From an uncultured Bacteroidales bacterium (GTDB lineage Bacteria; Bacteroidota; Bacteroidia; Bacteroidales; Paludibacteraceae), in contig CACWNR010000004.1 of assembly GCA_902762355.1 (NCBI GenBank), positions 1 to 64,000 of the forward strand: a stretch of 64,000 nt of DNA. The letters run 5' to 3'. The notes beneath the pieces were generated by a model that ran no database searches, was not told the origin of the DNA, and saw only the letters and a list, made by a program, of their open reading frames with translations. Every line of letters starts with the position of its first letter. The first letter of the stretch is position 1. Position numbers and translations under genes: made by a program. Below, in pieces: positions 50,986 to 58,970 of this stretch.

Positions 50986-52445
50986 TATTTATTCTCTTCA
51001 CGCAAACGAATTAATGTCTCATTAATCAAAGTACTACTCGTTCCTTTTGTATATGGGAAATACACCACTTTCGCACCCACTTCTGCAAGGTCTTTCTCTA
51101 TCTTATTCCATTTATCTGTACCTTTCCAGTCGTCACCTACAAACATCACATCAAAATGGTACTTCTTCCAAGCGCCCAATTTGTCCATATTTTCCTGAGT
51201 AACTACCTCATCAACGTACTTAATGGCACCTACTATCTCCTTGCGCTCCTCAAACGGAATAACTGACCGTTTGCCTTTATACTCTACCAAATCATCCGTA
51301 GAGACACCTACAATCAAATAGTCACACTGCGCTTTGGCCTTACGTAGCAGATTCAAATGCCCGATATGAAACAAGTCATACACGCCTGTTGTATATCCAA
51401 TTTTCAAAGGCTCATACATATTGAGGAACTGCTCCAAACAATACAACTGCCATTTTTGATTTCCGGTAAGCGCAGACATGTCAATATCTCTGCGGAACTC
51501 CGGACGCGTCGGACCCTGCCAATCTTTGAAATAAATATCCACCGGACGGGGCATAGGTAATTTCTCGGGCAGAGGAAGATCGGGATATTTTTTCTTATAG
51601 AGCTCACGTATTACATATTTGGATTCGCCAGCTCTAATTCGATTCAAATCCAACGGTATTGCCAATTTCAATTTATCGTATGGATCAGTATATGGCATTT
51701 GCGCTGCCGAAAATGCATTTTCGTAGGAGCTATAACTTTCTTCTGTTGAGACCACATCGTTCATAGCGAACCAATCCACATTGGTTGCATCAATCCTATA
51801 ACGTTCAAATAAATACTCCCAATTGCCCGGCTCTCTTAGCACATTATTAGGATTCAAATATATAAAGCGATTTTTCCATTCCTCATATTTCCAATCCTTA
51901 GATAATAACTTATCCATGCCACCGAACACGTAATCGCTACCATCACCTATTATCAAACGTGTTATACCATCCTTCTGCGCTTGTTTTGCTGCGATGTACA
52001 ATTGAGGTTCTATAGAATGCACAGGTGCCCCTTTGCATCGCATTACTATCGGCAATGCCTTCTGTACTTCCTCCCAATTAATATCCACATAGTGCAAAGT
52101 CATATGATTATACTCAGCAAAACGCTCCGCTCGCTGCAATTCCTCTTTCTGAAACTCTCCTCCCAAGAAGCGAAAAGTATATGCATCACACCCCTTCATA
52201 TACGAAGCTAAAGTTGCCGAATCCATTCCTCCTGACAACAACAAGCCTAGACGTTCCCCTTTTAACGTATCAAACACTTGCTGTATTGCAGCATCAGTCT
52301 CTGTACTATCTTTCACCAGCACTTTCTCACTGTCGGGTATACGGACAATAGGACGATGTTTCATTCCTTCGAAAAAATCCATATCATCACGTTCTATATA
52401 TCTGTAAGCCAGATACGAACTCATGCAAAATTTCTTATCTACCAT
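50985..52445 (-). CDS. Fusion: asparagine-synthase-like PP-loop domain plus TagD-type cytidylyltransferase
   Basis: 486 residues. Residues ~55-330 form an adenylating PP-loop domain: LGLLLSGGMDSATLASYM (67-84), YTFRFLGGEF, IGDGSDYVFGGMDKLL, as in Asn synthase-type enzymes, but with no glutaminase N-terminal Cys domain. Residues 348-486 are a glycerol-3-phosphate cytidylyltransferase: YTTGVYDLFHIGHLNLL (HxGH 360-363), FVGDDWKGT, and KGTSSTLI in place of RTxGISTT. The combination suggests making an amide-bearing substrate and activating a phospho-alcohol as a CDP derivative. First gene of the unit with LicD. Confidence 0.85.
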   Translation of the reverse strand: MVDKKFCMSSYLAYRYIERDDMDFFEGMKHRPIVRIPDSEKVLVKDSTETDAAIQQVFDTLKGERLGLLLSGGMDSATLASYMKGCDAYTFRFLGGEFQKEELQRAERFAEYNHMTLHYVDINWEEVQKALPIVMRCKGAPVHSIEPQLYIAAKQAQKDGITRLIIGDGSDYVFGGMDKLLSKDWKYEEWKNRFIYLNPNNVLREPGNWEYLFERYRIDATNVDWFAMNDVVSTEESYSSYENAFSAAQMPYTDPYDKLKLAIPLDLNRIRAGESKYVIRELYKKKYPDLPLPEKLPMPRPVDIYFKDWQGPTRPEFRRDIDMSALTGNQKWQLYCLEQFLNMYEPLKIGYTTGVYDLFHIGHLNLLRKAKAQCDYLIVGVSTDDLVEYKGKRSVIPFEERKEIVGAIKYVDEVVTQENMDKLGAWKKYHFDVMFVGDDWKGTDKWNKIEKDLAEVGAKVVYFPYTKGTSSTLINETLIRLREENK

Positions 52446-52496
52446 CTATCTTCGCTATTTAGTTTCTTTCTAAAAATTTGCTCTGAGAAAAGTGAG

Positions 52497-52612
52497 AATT
52501 CTCAAAATTCTTACAATTCTTATGTCATTTTTTTGCATGAGATTCTTGAGACTCTTGAGACACTTTCATCTCCAACTGTCTCAACTATCTCAACTGTCTC
52601 ATGTCATTTTTT
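52497..52612. repeat. Three period-9 tandem arrays with a shared tail
   Basis: Array 1 (52497-52523) AATTCTCAA, AATTCTTAC, AATTCTTAT; array 2 (52541-52563) GATTCTTGA, GACTCTTGA, then GACAC; array 3 (52574-52600) AACTGTCTC, AACTATCTC, AACTGTCTC. Arrays 1 and 3 each run into ATGTCATTTTTT. The 289-bp gap 52446-52734 holds no gene; a repeated TTATTCCTTAG (52683-52693 and 52705-52715) lies further right. Confidence 0.8.
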
Positions 52613-52650
52613 CTTTCTTTTTTGGACCGTTTGGAGCATCTTTTGACTGT

Positions 52651-52671
52651 AAAAAACGTTCATAGAACGTT
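52651..52671 (-). terminator. Terminator after kdsC
   Basis: A perfect 7-bp stem AACGTTC/GAACGTT with a 3-base loop, followed on the minus strand by TTTTTACAG (six Ts counting the stem end). It is 63 bp past the kdsC stop. Confidence 0.8.
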
Positions 52672-52734
52672 CCTAACGTTAGTTATTCCTTAGATATTCG
52701 TTAATTATTCCTTAGTTATTGCCCTACCTATTAC

Positions 52735-53226
52735 CTACTCTCGTTCCTTCAAAATCTCATCCGCTATCTCTCGTATCGCTCCTTGCCCACCGGGAGTTTT
52801 CAGTACATGTATGCCCTTTACAGCCAATACTTCCGGCCGAGCATTCGGCGGACAACAAGCATACCCTACCTTACTCAGCAGCTCCACATCATTAATATCA
52901 TCCCCCACAAAGCATACATCCTTCAGCGCAATTCCCAACTGATCACATATCTCCTGTGCGGCCTGTAATTTAGTCAAACAATTCGGATTAACCTTACTGC
53001 CTACGCCCAGATAAAGATACTGCAATTTCAGTTTCTCTGCCCGCGCCTTGACGATCGGACTGTTCTCCGAGGTCAGGATGCCACAAGGGACACCCGCTTG
53101 CTGCAGACACACCATACCCATGCCATCGTACACGCAGAAGCGTTTCATCACTTCGCCTTCGGCGGTATAGTACATCCCGCCGTCCGTCAGACATCCGTCC
53201 ACATCCGTCAAAAATAACCTTACCAT
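52735..53226 (-). CDS. kdsC: KDO-8-phosphate phosphatase (KdsC)
   Basis: 163 residues from the ATG at 53226, chosen because the family begins just before FLTDVDGCLTDGGMYY; an upstream in-frame ATG at 53238 lies in a repeat. HAD motif I is DVDGCLTD, motif IV GDDINDVELLSKVG. Lacks a cap, as in KdsC. It releases phosphate from KDO-8-P for lipid A core assembly. Follows kdsD. Confidence 0.9.
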   Translation of the reverse strand: MVRLFLTDVDGCLTDGGMYYTAEGEVMKRFCVYDGMGMVCLQQAGVPCGILTSENSPIVKARAEKLKLQYLYLGVGSKVNPNCLTKLQAAQEICDQLGIALKDVCFVGDDINDVELLSKVGYACCPPNARPEVLAVKGIHVLKTPGGQGAIREIADEILKERE

Positions 53227-53230
53227 AACA

Positions 53231-53258
53231 CTAACCAATTACCAATCACCAATTATCA
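53231..53258. repeat. Heptamer array CCAATTA/CCAATCA between kdsD and kdsC
   Basis: CCAATTA, CCAATCA, CCAATTA, TCAATGA. Gives the TGA of kdsD and lies in the kdsC leader. Confidence 0.85.
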
Positions 53259-54230
53259 ATGATAGAATCGTGTTCCCGGCAGGCAGGAGAACGAGTCAAT
53301 AACACCGCAAACCTTATTACTATTGTCTAGGACAACTAGGGAGTGAATCGAATAATGGTTCATCGTTTCTCCGGCCTCTACGATCTTCGCGTTCTGACTG
53401 ATGGTCTTCGGGTGACGCGCCATGATGTCAGATACCGGTGTGGTAAAGAATTTCTGCCCCAGCTTCTGCATCGCACGACGGATATCGCCATCGGTCACGA
53501 TACCTACCAATCGGTCGTTGTCCACCACGATGCCTACCCCCAACTTGCCGTTCGTCACGATCTCTATAGCCTCACTCATCGGTGCGTTGGGAGCTAAGAA
53601 CGGCAGGTTCTCTTTGACCATCACCTCCTCCACTTGTGCCAAGAGCTTACGTCCGAGGTCTCCTCCCGGATGCAGCATTGCGAAGTCTGAAGGTTGGAAA
53701 TGTGCTGCTTCTATCAACGCACACGCCAAAGCATCGCCTAAGGCCAAGGTCACCGTCGTAGAGGAGGTCGGCACCAGATTCAGCGGATCGGCCTCACGCT
53801 CCACCGAGATGTCCAGATGCACCTCTGCGTACTTCGCCAAGAGCGAAGAGGGGTTACCGGACATGCCGATGATCGGTATATGCTTCGCTTGAATCAGCGG
53901 CAGGAAACGCAACAGCTCTTCGGTGGCACCCGAATAGGAGATTGCCAACACCAGATCGTTCGTGCCTAACATACCCAAGTCTCCATGGTACGCGTCCAGC
54001 GGATTGAGGAAGAAAGCCGGCGTGCCTGTCGAAGCCAGCGTAGCTGCTATCTTCGATCCGATATGACCGGACTTACCGACACCGGTCACCACAATCTTAC
54101 CCTTGCAGTCATGAATCAGTTGTACCGCTCGAACGAAGGACTCGTCCAGACGCGGGATGAGCGATTGAATGGCCTCCGCTTCGCACTGGAGGCATTCGGT
54201 TGCCCGTTGAATAATTGCTTGTGATTGCAT
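53256..54230 (-). CDS. kdsD: D-arabinose-5-phosphate isomerase (KpsF/KdsD)
   Basis: 324 residues. SIS domain (~30-170) with KIVVTGVGKSGHIGSKIAATLASTGTP and a Ser/Thr-rich loop, then two CBS domains (~200-320). It makes arabinose-5-P from ribulose-5-P for KDO. The last codon and TGA sit at the heptamer array. Encoded between ispD and kdsC, and translated as one unit. Confidence 0.93.
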   Translation of the reverse strand: MQSQAIIQRATECLQCEAEAIQSLIPRLDESFVRAVQLIHDCKGKIVVTGVGKSGHIGSKIAATLASTGTPAFFLNPLDAYHGDLGMLGTNDLVLAISYSGATEELLRFLPLIQAKHIPIIGMSGNPSSLLAKYAEVHLDISVEREADPLNLVPTSSTTVTLALGDALACALIEAAHFQPSDFAMLHPGGDLGRKLLAQVEEVMVKENLPFLAPNAPMSEAIEIVTNGKLGVGIVVDNDRLVGIVTDGDIRRAMQKLGQKFFTTPVSDIMARHPKTISQNAKIVEAGETMNHYSIHSLVVLDNSNKVCGVIDSFSCLPGTRFYH

Positions 54231-54234
54231 TATA

Positions 54235-54921
54235 TTAAGTATTTAAATCTTCCTTGTAAGTTATTTTCTTGTTGGCCTCTTCGCCCGTCACGATGAAGAT
54301 GGGTTCTTCCGGCATGTATTTATGCACTATGCCCGCATCGTCCGTGGCAAGGATGTCGCCACTTGCGAGCGCGCGATCGAAGGCCGTTTGGATCGTCTCT
54401 AAGTGGAACGCCTGCGGCGTCTGCGCACGCATGTACTCCGCCCGCGACGGAATACTCTCGACCTGTAACCCCTTCACTTTATAGATCGTATCCGTCACCG
54501 GTACTGCCACCGTCACCGCCTTATGTTCTTGCAGTGCCTCCGCCACATCCGCTAAGATACGTTGACTCACGAACGGCCGTGCCGCATCGTGGAACCACAA
54601 AGTGATTGGTGATTGGTCATTGGTCATTGGTGATTGGAAAGCTTCTATCGCTTTCCATGACGACTCCCAGCGTTCGTGGCCACCCTCGATGATCTTCGCC
54701 ACTTTTTGCCATCCGTTCTGCAGACACATCCGCTGCGCCTCAGCGATCCAGTCCGCATGCATCACGATGCAGATCTTTTCGATACACGGCGCGGCTTCAA
54801 AAGTCTCCACCGAGTGCTCCAAGATCGAACGACCGTCACCCAGAGGCATGAGTTGTTTGGGCGTTTGTCCGCCAACCCTGCTTCCCGTTCCGCCGGCTAA
54901 TATAACAGCAATGTGCTTCAT
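54235..54921 (-). CDS. ispD: 2-C-methyl-D-erythritol 4-phosphate cytidylyltransferase
   Basis: 228 residues from 54921 (the frame's earlier ATG would put the CTP loop 45 residues in and overlap the promoter). 'VILAGGTGSRVGGQTPKQLM' binds CTP, FHDAARPFV is the conserved core motif, and 'RAQTPQAFHLETIQ' the C-terminal substrate segment. A heptamer array codes for SPMTNDQSPIT (97-107) directly before LWFHDAARP, where the family has a short turn. A TarI-type ribitol-5-P enzyme is the alternative, less likely. Confidence 0.85.
   Translation of the reverse strand: MKHIAVILAGGTGSRVGGQTPKQLMPLGDGRSILEHSVETFEAAPCIEKICIVMHADWIAEAQRMCLQNGWQKVAKIIEGGHERWESSWKAIEAFQSPMTNDQSPITLWFHDAARPFVSQRILADVAEALQEHKAVTVAVPVTDTIYKVKGLQVESIPSRAEYMRAQTPQAFHLETIQTAFDRALASGDILATDDAGIVHKYMPEEPIFIVTGEEANKKITYKEDLNT
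54602..54638. repeat. Heptamer array ATTGGTG in ispD
   Basis: ATTGGTG, ATTGGTC, ATTGGTC, ATTGGTG, ATTGG. Coding strand SPMTNDQSPIT; same family as 10773 and 55751. Confidence 0.93.
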
Positions 54922-54948
54922 AAGTCCACTTTTACCCAAATTAGCATG

Positions 54949-54980
54949 CAAAAGTACGCAAAAGTTTTTATTTGTGCAAA
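54949..54980 (-). promoter_or_regulatory. Promoter of ispD-kdsD-kdsC
   Basis: Minus strand: TTTG (54977-54980), 20 bp, TACTTTTG (54949-54956). Divergent to the GT promoter. Confidence 0.83.
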
Positions 54981-55014
54981 TAAAAAGGGATATTTTCGTA
55001 ATTTTTCTTAAAAA

Positions 55015-55046
55015 TTTGTTTATATGGGATTTTTTTTGTAATTTTG
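55015..55046 (+). promoter_or_regulatory. Promoter of the heptose/GT operon
   Basis: TTTG (55015-55018), 20 bp, TAATTTTG (55039-55046); spacer TATATGGGATTTTTT as at 11322-11353. Confidence 0.83.
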
Positions 55047-55072
55047 CGCCCAAATTGTAAAATTGCGTTATT

Positions 55073-56224
55073 GTGCGAATAGGAATATTAGGTACGACAT
55101 GGCCTTATAGAGGCGGATTAACAGCGTTCAATGAGCGCCTGGCAAGGCAGTTTGCAGCAGAAGGCAACGAGGTGGAGATCTTCACGTTCACTATGCAATA
55201 CCCGGACTTCTTGTTCCCCGGAAAGACCCAGTATTCGGACACTCCCAAGCCCGCGGATCTATCCATCACCCGCACAATGAACAGCATCAATCCCTTCACT
55301 TGGATCCGTACGGCGCGCGCTATTCGCAAGGCCGGCATCGAACTGCTGGTGATTAAGTTCTGGATTCCGCTGATGGCGCCCTGTTTGGGAACGATCGCAT
55401 GCCTGTGCCGCCGCAAAGGCATTCGCGTGGTCTCCATCCTCGATAATGTCATCCCCCACGAACCGCATTTCTGGGACAAATGGCTCATCCGTTATTTCAT
55501 CGGGAGTGTAGACCGCTTCATCGCGATGTCGGAGAGTGTACAAAAAGACTGCCGCATGTTCTTGCCTGCCCAACGGCATGATTCCGTGGCGTTCAATCCC
55601 CACCCGCTGTACGATAATTTCGGTCAAGCGGTGTCCAAAGCGGAGGCACGTCAGCACTTGAACCTGCCGCAAGACAAAACCATTCTCCTTTTCTTCGGCT
55701 TCATACGCGACTACAAAGGCCTTGACCTGCTGATGAAGGCGTATGCGAAGACAATCACCAATCACCAATCACCAATCACCAATCTACTACTTGTAGTAGC
55801 CGGTGAGTTCTACAACAACGGTGCGCAATATGGAGAACTGGAGAAAGAGTTGGGGCTGAAAGGTACCATCGAATGGCGCACGGATTTCATTCCCGATGAC
55901 CAGGTACGCTATTATTTCTCTGCCGCCGACTTGATTGTACAACCCTATAAAACCGCCACACAAAGCGGTGTCACCCAGATCGCCTACCATTTCGAGCGAC
56001 CGATGTTAGTCACCCGTGTCGGTGGTCTGGCAGAGATCGTTCCGAACGGCAAAGTGGGCTACGTATGCGAAGTCAATGAAGACGACATCGCGCAAGCGAT
56101 CAGTTCATTCGCGCAGATGGACACCAAACAACGAGACGAGTTATTCCTCAAGAATATACAAAAAGAAAAACAAAAATACGCTTGGTCACGCATGACCGAA
56201 AAGATTTATGATAATACGAAGTAA
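55073..56224 (+). CDS. Glycosyltransferase family 4
   Basis: 383 residues from a GTG start 26 bp after the -7 box. N-terminal GT-B half with GILGTTWPYRGGLTAFNERLA, C-terminal half with 'ILLFFGFIRDYKGLDLLMKAY' and 'YYFSAADLIVQPYKTATQSGVTQIA' (the E/x7E-type donor site). A heptamer array inserts TITNHQSPITN (~227-237) between the helix and the VVAGEF strand of the C-terminal half, a non-catalytic loop. First gene of the GDP-heptose operon. Transfers a sugar, likely to LPS or surface glycan. Confidence 0.88.
   Translation: MRIGILGTTWPYRGGLTAFNERLARQFAAEGNEVEIFTFTMQYPDFLFPGKTQYSDTPKPADLSITRTMNSINPFTWIRTARAIRKAGIELLVIKFWIPLMAPCLGTIACLCRRKGIRVVSILDNVIPHEPHFWDKWLIRYFIGSVDRFIAMSESVQKDCRMFLPAQRHDSVAFNPHPLYDNFGQAVSKAEARQHLNLPQDKTILLFFGFIRDYKGLDLLMKAYAKTITNHQSPITNLLLVVAGEFYNNGAQYGELEKELGLKGTIEWRTDFIPDDQVRYYFSAADLIVQPYKTATQSGVTQIAYHFERPMLVTRVGGLAEIVPNGKVGYVCEVNEDDIAQAISSFAQMDTKQRDELFLKNIQKEKQKYAWSRMTEKIYDNTK
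55751..55784. repeat. Heptamer array CAATCAC in the GT4 gene
   Basis: Four to five AATCACC units; codes for TITNHQSPITN. Reverse complement of the ispD family. Confidence 0.93.
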
Positions 56225-57233
56225 AGCACCCTTACGGCTTGGGTTAGCAGGAGGCGGCACAGATGTATCCCCCTACTCTGACCTCTACGGCGGAGCGATC
56301 CTCAATGCGACGATCTCGCTCTATGCGTACACTACCATCGAACCGCTCAACAACGGAAAAATCGTTTTCTCTTCCCCCGATGCAGGGCTCGAAGAGGTGT
56401 ACGACGCAGCCGAAGTGCTGGACGCCAAAGGATATTTCGTGTTGGCCAAAGGTGTCTATAACCGCGTCGTCAAAGACTACTGCCATCAGCCGCTATCCTT
56501 CCGCATCACCAGTCACGTGGACTCCCCTGCCGGAAGCGGTTTAGGTACGTCCAGTACGTTGGTAGTCAGCATCTTAGGTGCTTTTGCTGAATGGCTCAAA
56601 CTGCCGCTCGGCGAGTACGATCTGGCGCGCTTGGCGTACGAGATAGAGCGTATCGACCTCGCCATGGCGGGGGGTAAACAAGACCAGTACGCCGCTACGT
56701 TCGGTGGGTTCAACTACATGCAGTTCCTGCAGGATGACAAAGTTATCGTCAATCCCCTTCGTATTCGCCAACGCTACCAAGACGAGTTGGCGCATAACTT
56801 ACTGCTCTACTACACCGAGACCAGTCATGTCAGCGCCGAGATCATCCAAGGACAGATCGATAACGTCAAGGCCAAAAATAACAAGTCCATCGAAGCCATG
56901 CACCAACTCAAAGAACAGGCCGTTTGGATGAAAGAGAGCCTTCTCAAAGGCGATATTGATGCCATCGGAGAGATCCTTAATTTCGGATGGGAACATAAGA
57001 AAAAGACTGCCTCGGGCATCACCAATCCGCTGCTCGATGACATCTACCAAACAGCCATCCAAGCCGGTGCTACGGGCGGTAAGGTCAGCGGCGCAGGCGG
57101 TGGAGGATTTATGTTCTTCTACTGTCCCGGCACCAGCCGATACGCCGTAGAACAAGCCCTGACCTCCAAGTTCTCCGGGCAAGTCAAACGATATGAATTT
57201 ACACAAGAAGGATTAAAGACATGGACACTATAA
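56208..57233 (+). CDS. hddA: D-glycero-alpha-D-manno-heptose-7-phosphate kinase
   Basis: 341 residues. GHMP-kinase fold with RSKAPLRLGLAGGGTDVSPY at the N-terminus, the ATP loop SPAGSGLGTSSTLVVS (~104-119), and 'GGKVSGAGGGGFMFFY'. Phosphorylates heptose-7-P at C1 in the GDP-heptose path. Overlaps the GT gene by 17 bp and gmhA by 13 bp. Confidence 0.88.
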   Translation: MIIRSKAPLRLGLAGGGTDVSPYSDLYGGAILNATISLYAYTTIEPLNNGKIVFSSPDAGLEEVYDAAEVLDAKGYFVLAKGVYNRVVKDYCHQPLSFRITSHVDSPAGSGLGTSSTLVVSILGAFAEWLKLPLGEYDLARLAYEIERIDLAMAGGKQDQYAATFGGFNYMQFLQDDKVIVNPLRIRQRYQDELAHNLLLYYTETSHVSAEIIQGQIDNVKAKNNKSIEAMHQLKEQAVWMKESLLKGDIDAIGEILNFGWEHKKKTASGITNPLLDDIYQTAIQAGATGGKVSGAGGGGFMFFYCPGTSRYAVEQALTSKFSGQVKRYEFTQEGLKTWTL

Positions 57234-57802
57234 TTCGTTCTATCACAGACAGCATCGCCACCAAGCAAACCATCTTGGGTAACGGCGAACTGATCGGTAC
57301 TATTCAAGCCGTGGCGAACGTCATGATCAAAGCGTTGAAGGACGGCAAACGCATCCTTTGGTGCGGCAACGGCGGTAGTGCAGCCGATGCCCAACACCTC
57401 GCAGCCGAGTTATCCGGACGTTTCTATTACGACCGTCCGCCGCTCAACTCCGAGGCCATGCATTGCAACACGTCCTACATGACGGCAGTGGCCAACGACT
57501 ACGGCTACGACCTCATCTATGCGCGTATGATCGACGGCGCCTGCAAGCCGGGCGATGTGCTGGTAGGTATCTCTACTTCGGGTAACTCGAAGAATATATG
57601 CAACGCTTTTCGCAAAGCGAAAGAGTTAGGCGTCATCACCGTGGCCATGACCGGAGAGACCGGTGGCGAGATGAAAGCGATGGCGGACTACCTGCTCAAT
57701 GTTCCCTCCTCCGACACCCCGCGTATCCAAGAGGCACATATCATGATCGGACATATCATCTGCGAAATCGTAGAAGCCCAACTCTTCCCCCGTAACCTGT
57801 AA
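57221..57802 (+). CDS. gmhA: Sedoheptulose-7-phosphate isomerase
   Basis: 193 residues. SIS fold with LWCGNGGSAADAQHLAAELSGR and VGISTSGNSKNICNAF; Glu and His of the GmhA site are present (AHIMIGHIICEIVE). First step, from sedoheptulose-7-P to glycero-manno-heptose-7-P. A TTG-start gene follows after 4 bp. Confidence 0.93.
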   Translation: MDTIIRSITDSIATKQTILGNGELIGTIQAVANVMIKALKDGKRILWCGNGGSAADAQHLAAELSGRFYYDRPPLNSEAMHCNTSYMTAVANDYGYDLIYARMIDGACKPGDVLVGISTSGNSKNICNAFRKAKELGVITVAMTGETGGEMKAMADYLLNVPSSDTPRIQEAHIMIGHIICEIVEAQLFPRNL

Positions 57803-57806
57803 CCCC

Positions 57807-58970
57807 TTGTTCCGCGAAGCGATCATATTAGCCGGAGGATTCGGCACACGACTCAGTCATGTTGTGAGCGATGTCCCCAAACCCATGGCGTCGGTGTACG
57901 GACGGCCTTTCTTATGCTATCTGCTGGATCGCTTGGTGGACGCCGGCGTGAGCCGTGTCGTCTTGGCTACCGGCTATAAACACGAGTGTATCGAGACTTA
58001 TTTCGGTACACAGTACCGAGGCATCGAGATCGTCTATTCGAATGAAGACCAACCCCTCTTCACGGGTGGTGCGATTCGTCAAGCCGCGCAGTATATTTCG
58101 TCCGATGAATTGGTGGTGCTGAACGGGGACACACTCTTCGATATTGACCTGCGCAACCTATACGTTTTTCATGTAGAACGGCAAGCGAACCTGAGTATTG
58201 CATTACGTCATGTGACCGACACAAGCCGTTATGGTGCAGTCTCTTGCGCCAACGACCGCATCGTGGCTTTTCATGAAAAAACAGAGAGTCAGGGAGCCGG
58301 AGATATCAACGGCGGCATCTATGCTATCCACCGTGCATGGCTGATGAGCCAAGATCTGCCGACCAAGTTCTCTTTCGAGAAAGAACTCATGCAACCCATG
58401 GCCGGGCAAGCAGGTTTTTACGGACTCCGTTTTACGGACTATTTCATCGATATCGGCGTACCGGAAGACTATTATCGGGCACAAGAAGAGTTTAAGTCGC
58501 TCTTCCCGCAAGACCGGTTCCTTTTCTTAGACCGCGACGGGATCCTGAATAAACATCTGCCGGGCGACTACGTCCGCAATTGGAATATGTGGGAATGGTT
58601 ACCGGGTGTACTGGACGCCATGCCCAAACTGGCGCAACGCTACCAACGCATCTTCATCGTCTCCAACCAACAGGGCGTGGGCAAAGGTCTCATGACCGAA
58701 GCCGATTTGGAGGATGTACACCGACATATGTTAGCGGATATAGCAGCTGCCGGCGGACGCATAGACAAAGTCTATGTATGTACCGAACTGGAGTCCGCAC
58801 ACAGTCCAAACCGTAAACCGGAGATAGGAATGGCCTTACAAGCAAAAATCGACTTTCCTGAAGTCGATTTTCACCGTTCGGTTATGGTGGGGGATAGTGC
58901 GTCCGACGAACTCTTTGCGCAGCGATCAGGCATGCGCTTCTTCAAAAGCATTCCAGCCTTGAGCCTTTAA
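57807..58970 (+). CDS. HddC-type guanylyltransferase fused to GmhB-type phosphatase
   Basis: 387 residues from a TTG start. Residues ~1-235 are a nucleotidyltransferase: 'AIILAGGFGTRLSHVVSDVPK', LVVLNGDTLFDIDL, and 'DYFIDIGVPEDYYRAQEEF', like HddC, which makes GDP-D-glycero-alpha-D-manno-heptose. Residues ~238-387 are a HAD phosphatase of GmhB type: FLFLDRDGILNKH, 'IFIVSNQQGVGKGLM', SVMVGDSASDELFAQ. It lacks clear zinc-loop cysteines in full (only CTELESAHS). The fusion joins steps 3 and 4. Its end overlaps thiL by 45 bp on the other strand. Confidence 0.88.
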   Translation: MFREAIILAGGFGTRLSHVVSDVPKPMASVYGRPFLCYLLDRLVDAGVSRVVLATGYKHECIETYFGTQYRGIEIVYSNEDQPLFTGGAIRQAAQYISSDELVVLNGDTLFDIDLRNLYVFHVERQANLSIALRHVTDTSRYGAVSCANDRIVAFHEKTESQGAGDINGGIYAIHRAWLMSQDLPTKFSFEKELMQPMAGQAGFYGLRFTDYFIDIGVPEDYYRAQEEFKSLFPQDRFLFLDRDGILNKHLPGDYVRNWNMWEWLPGVLDAMPKLAQRYQRIFIVSNQQGVGKGLMTEADLEDVHRHMLADIAAAGGRIDKVYVCTELESAHSPNRKPEIGMALQAKIDFPEVDFHRSVMVGDSASDELFAQRSGMRFFKSIPALSL

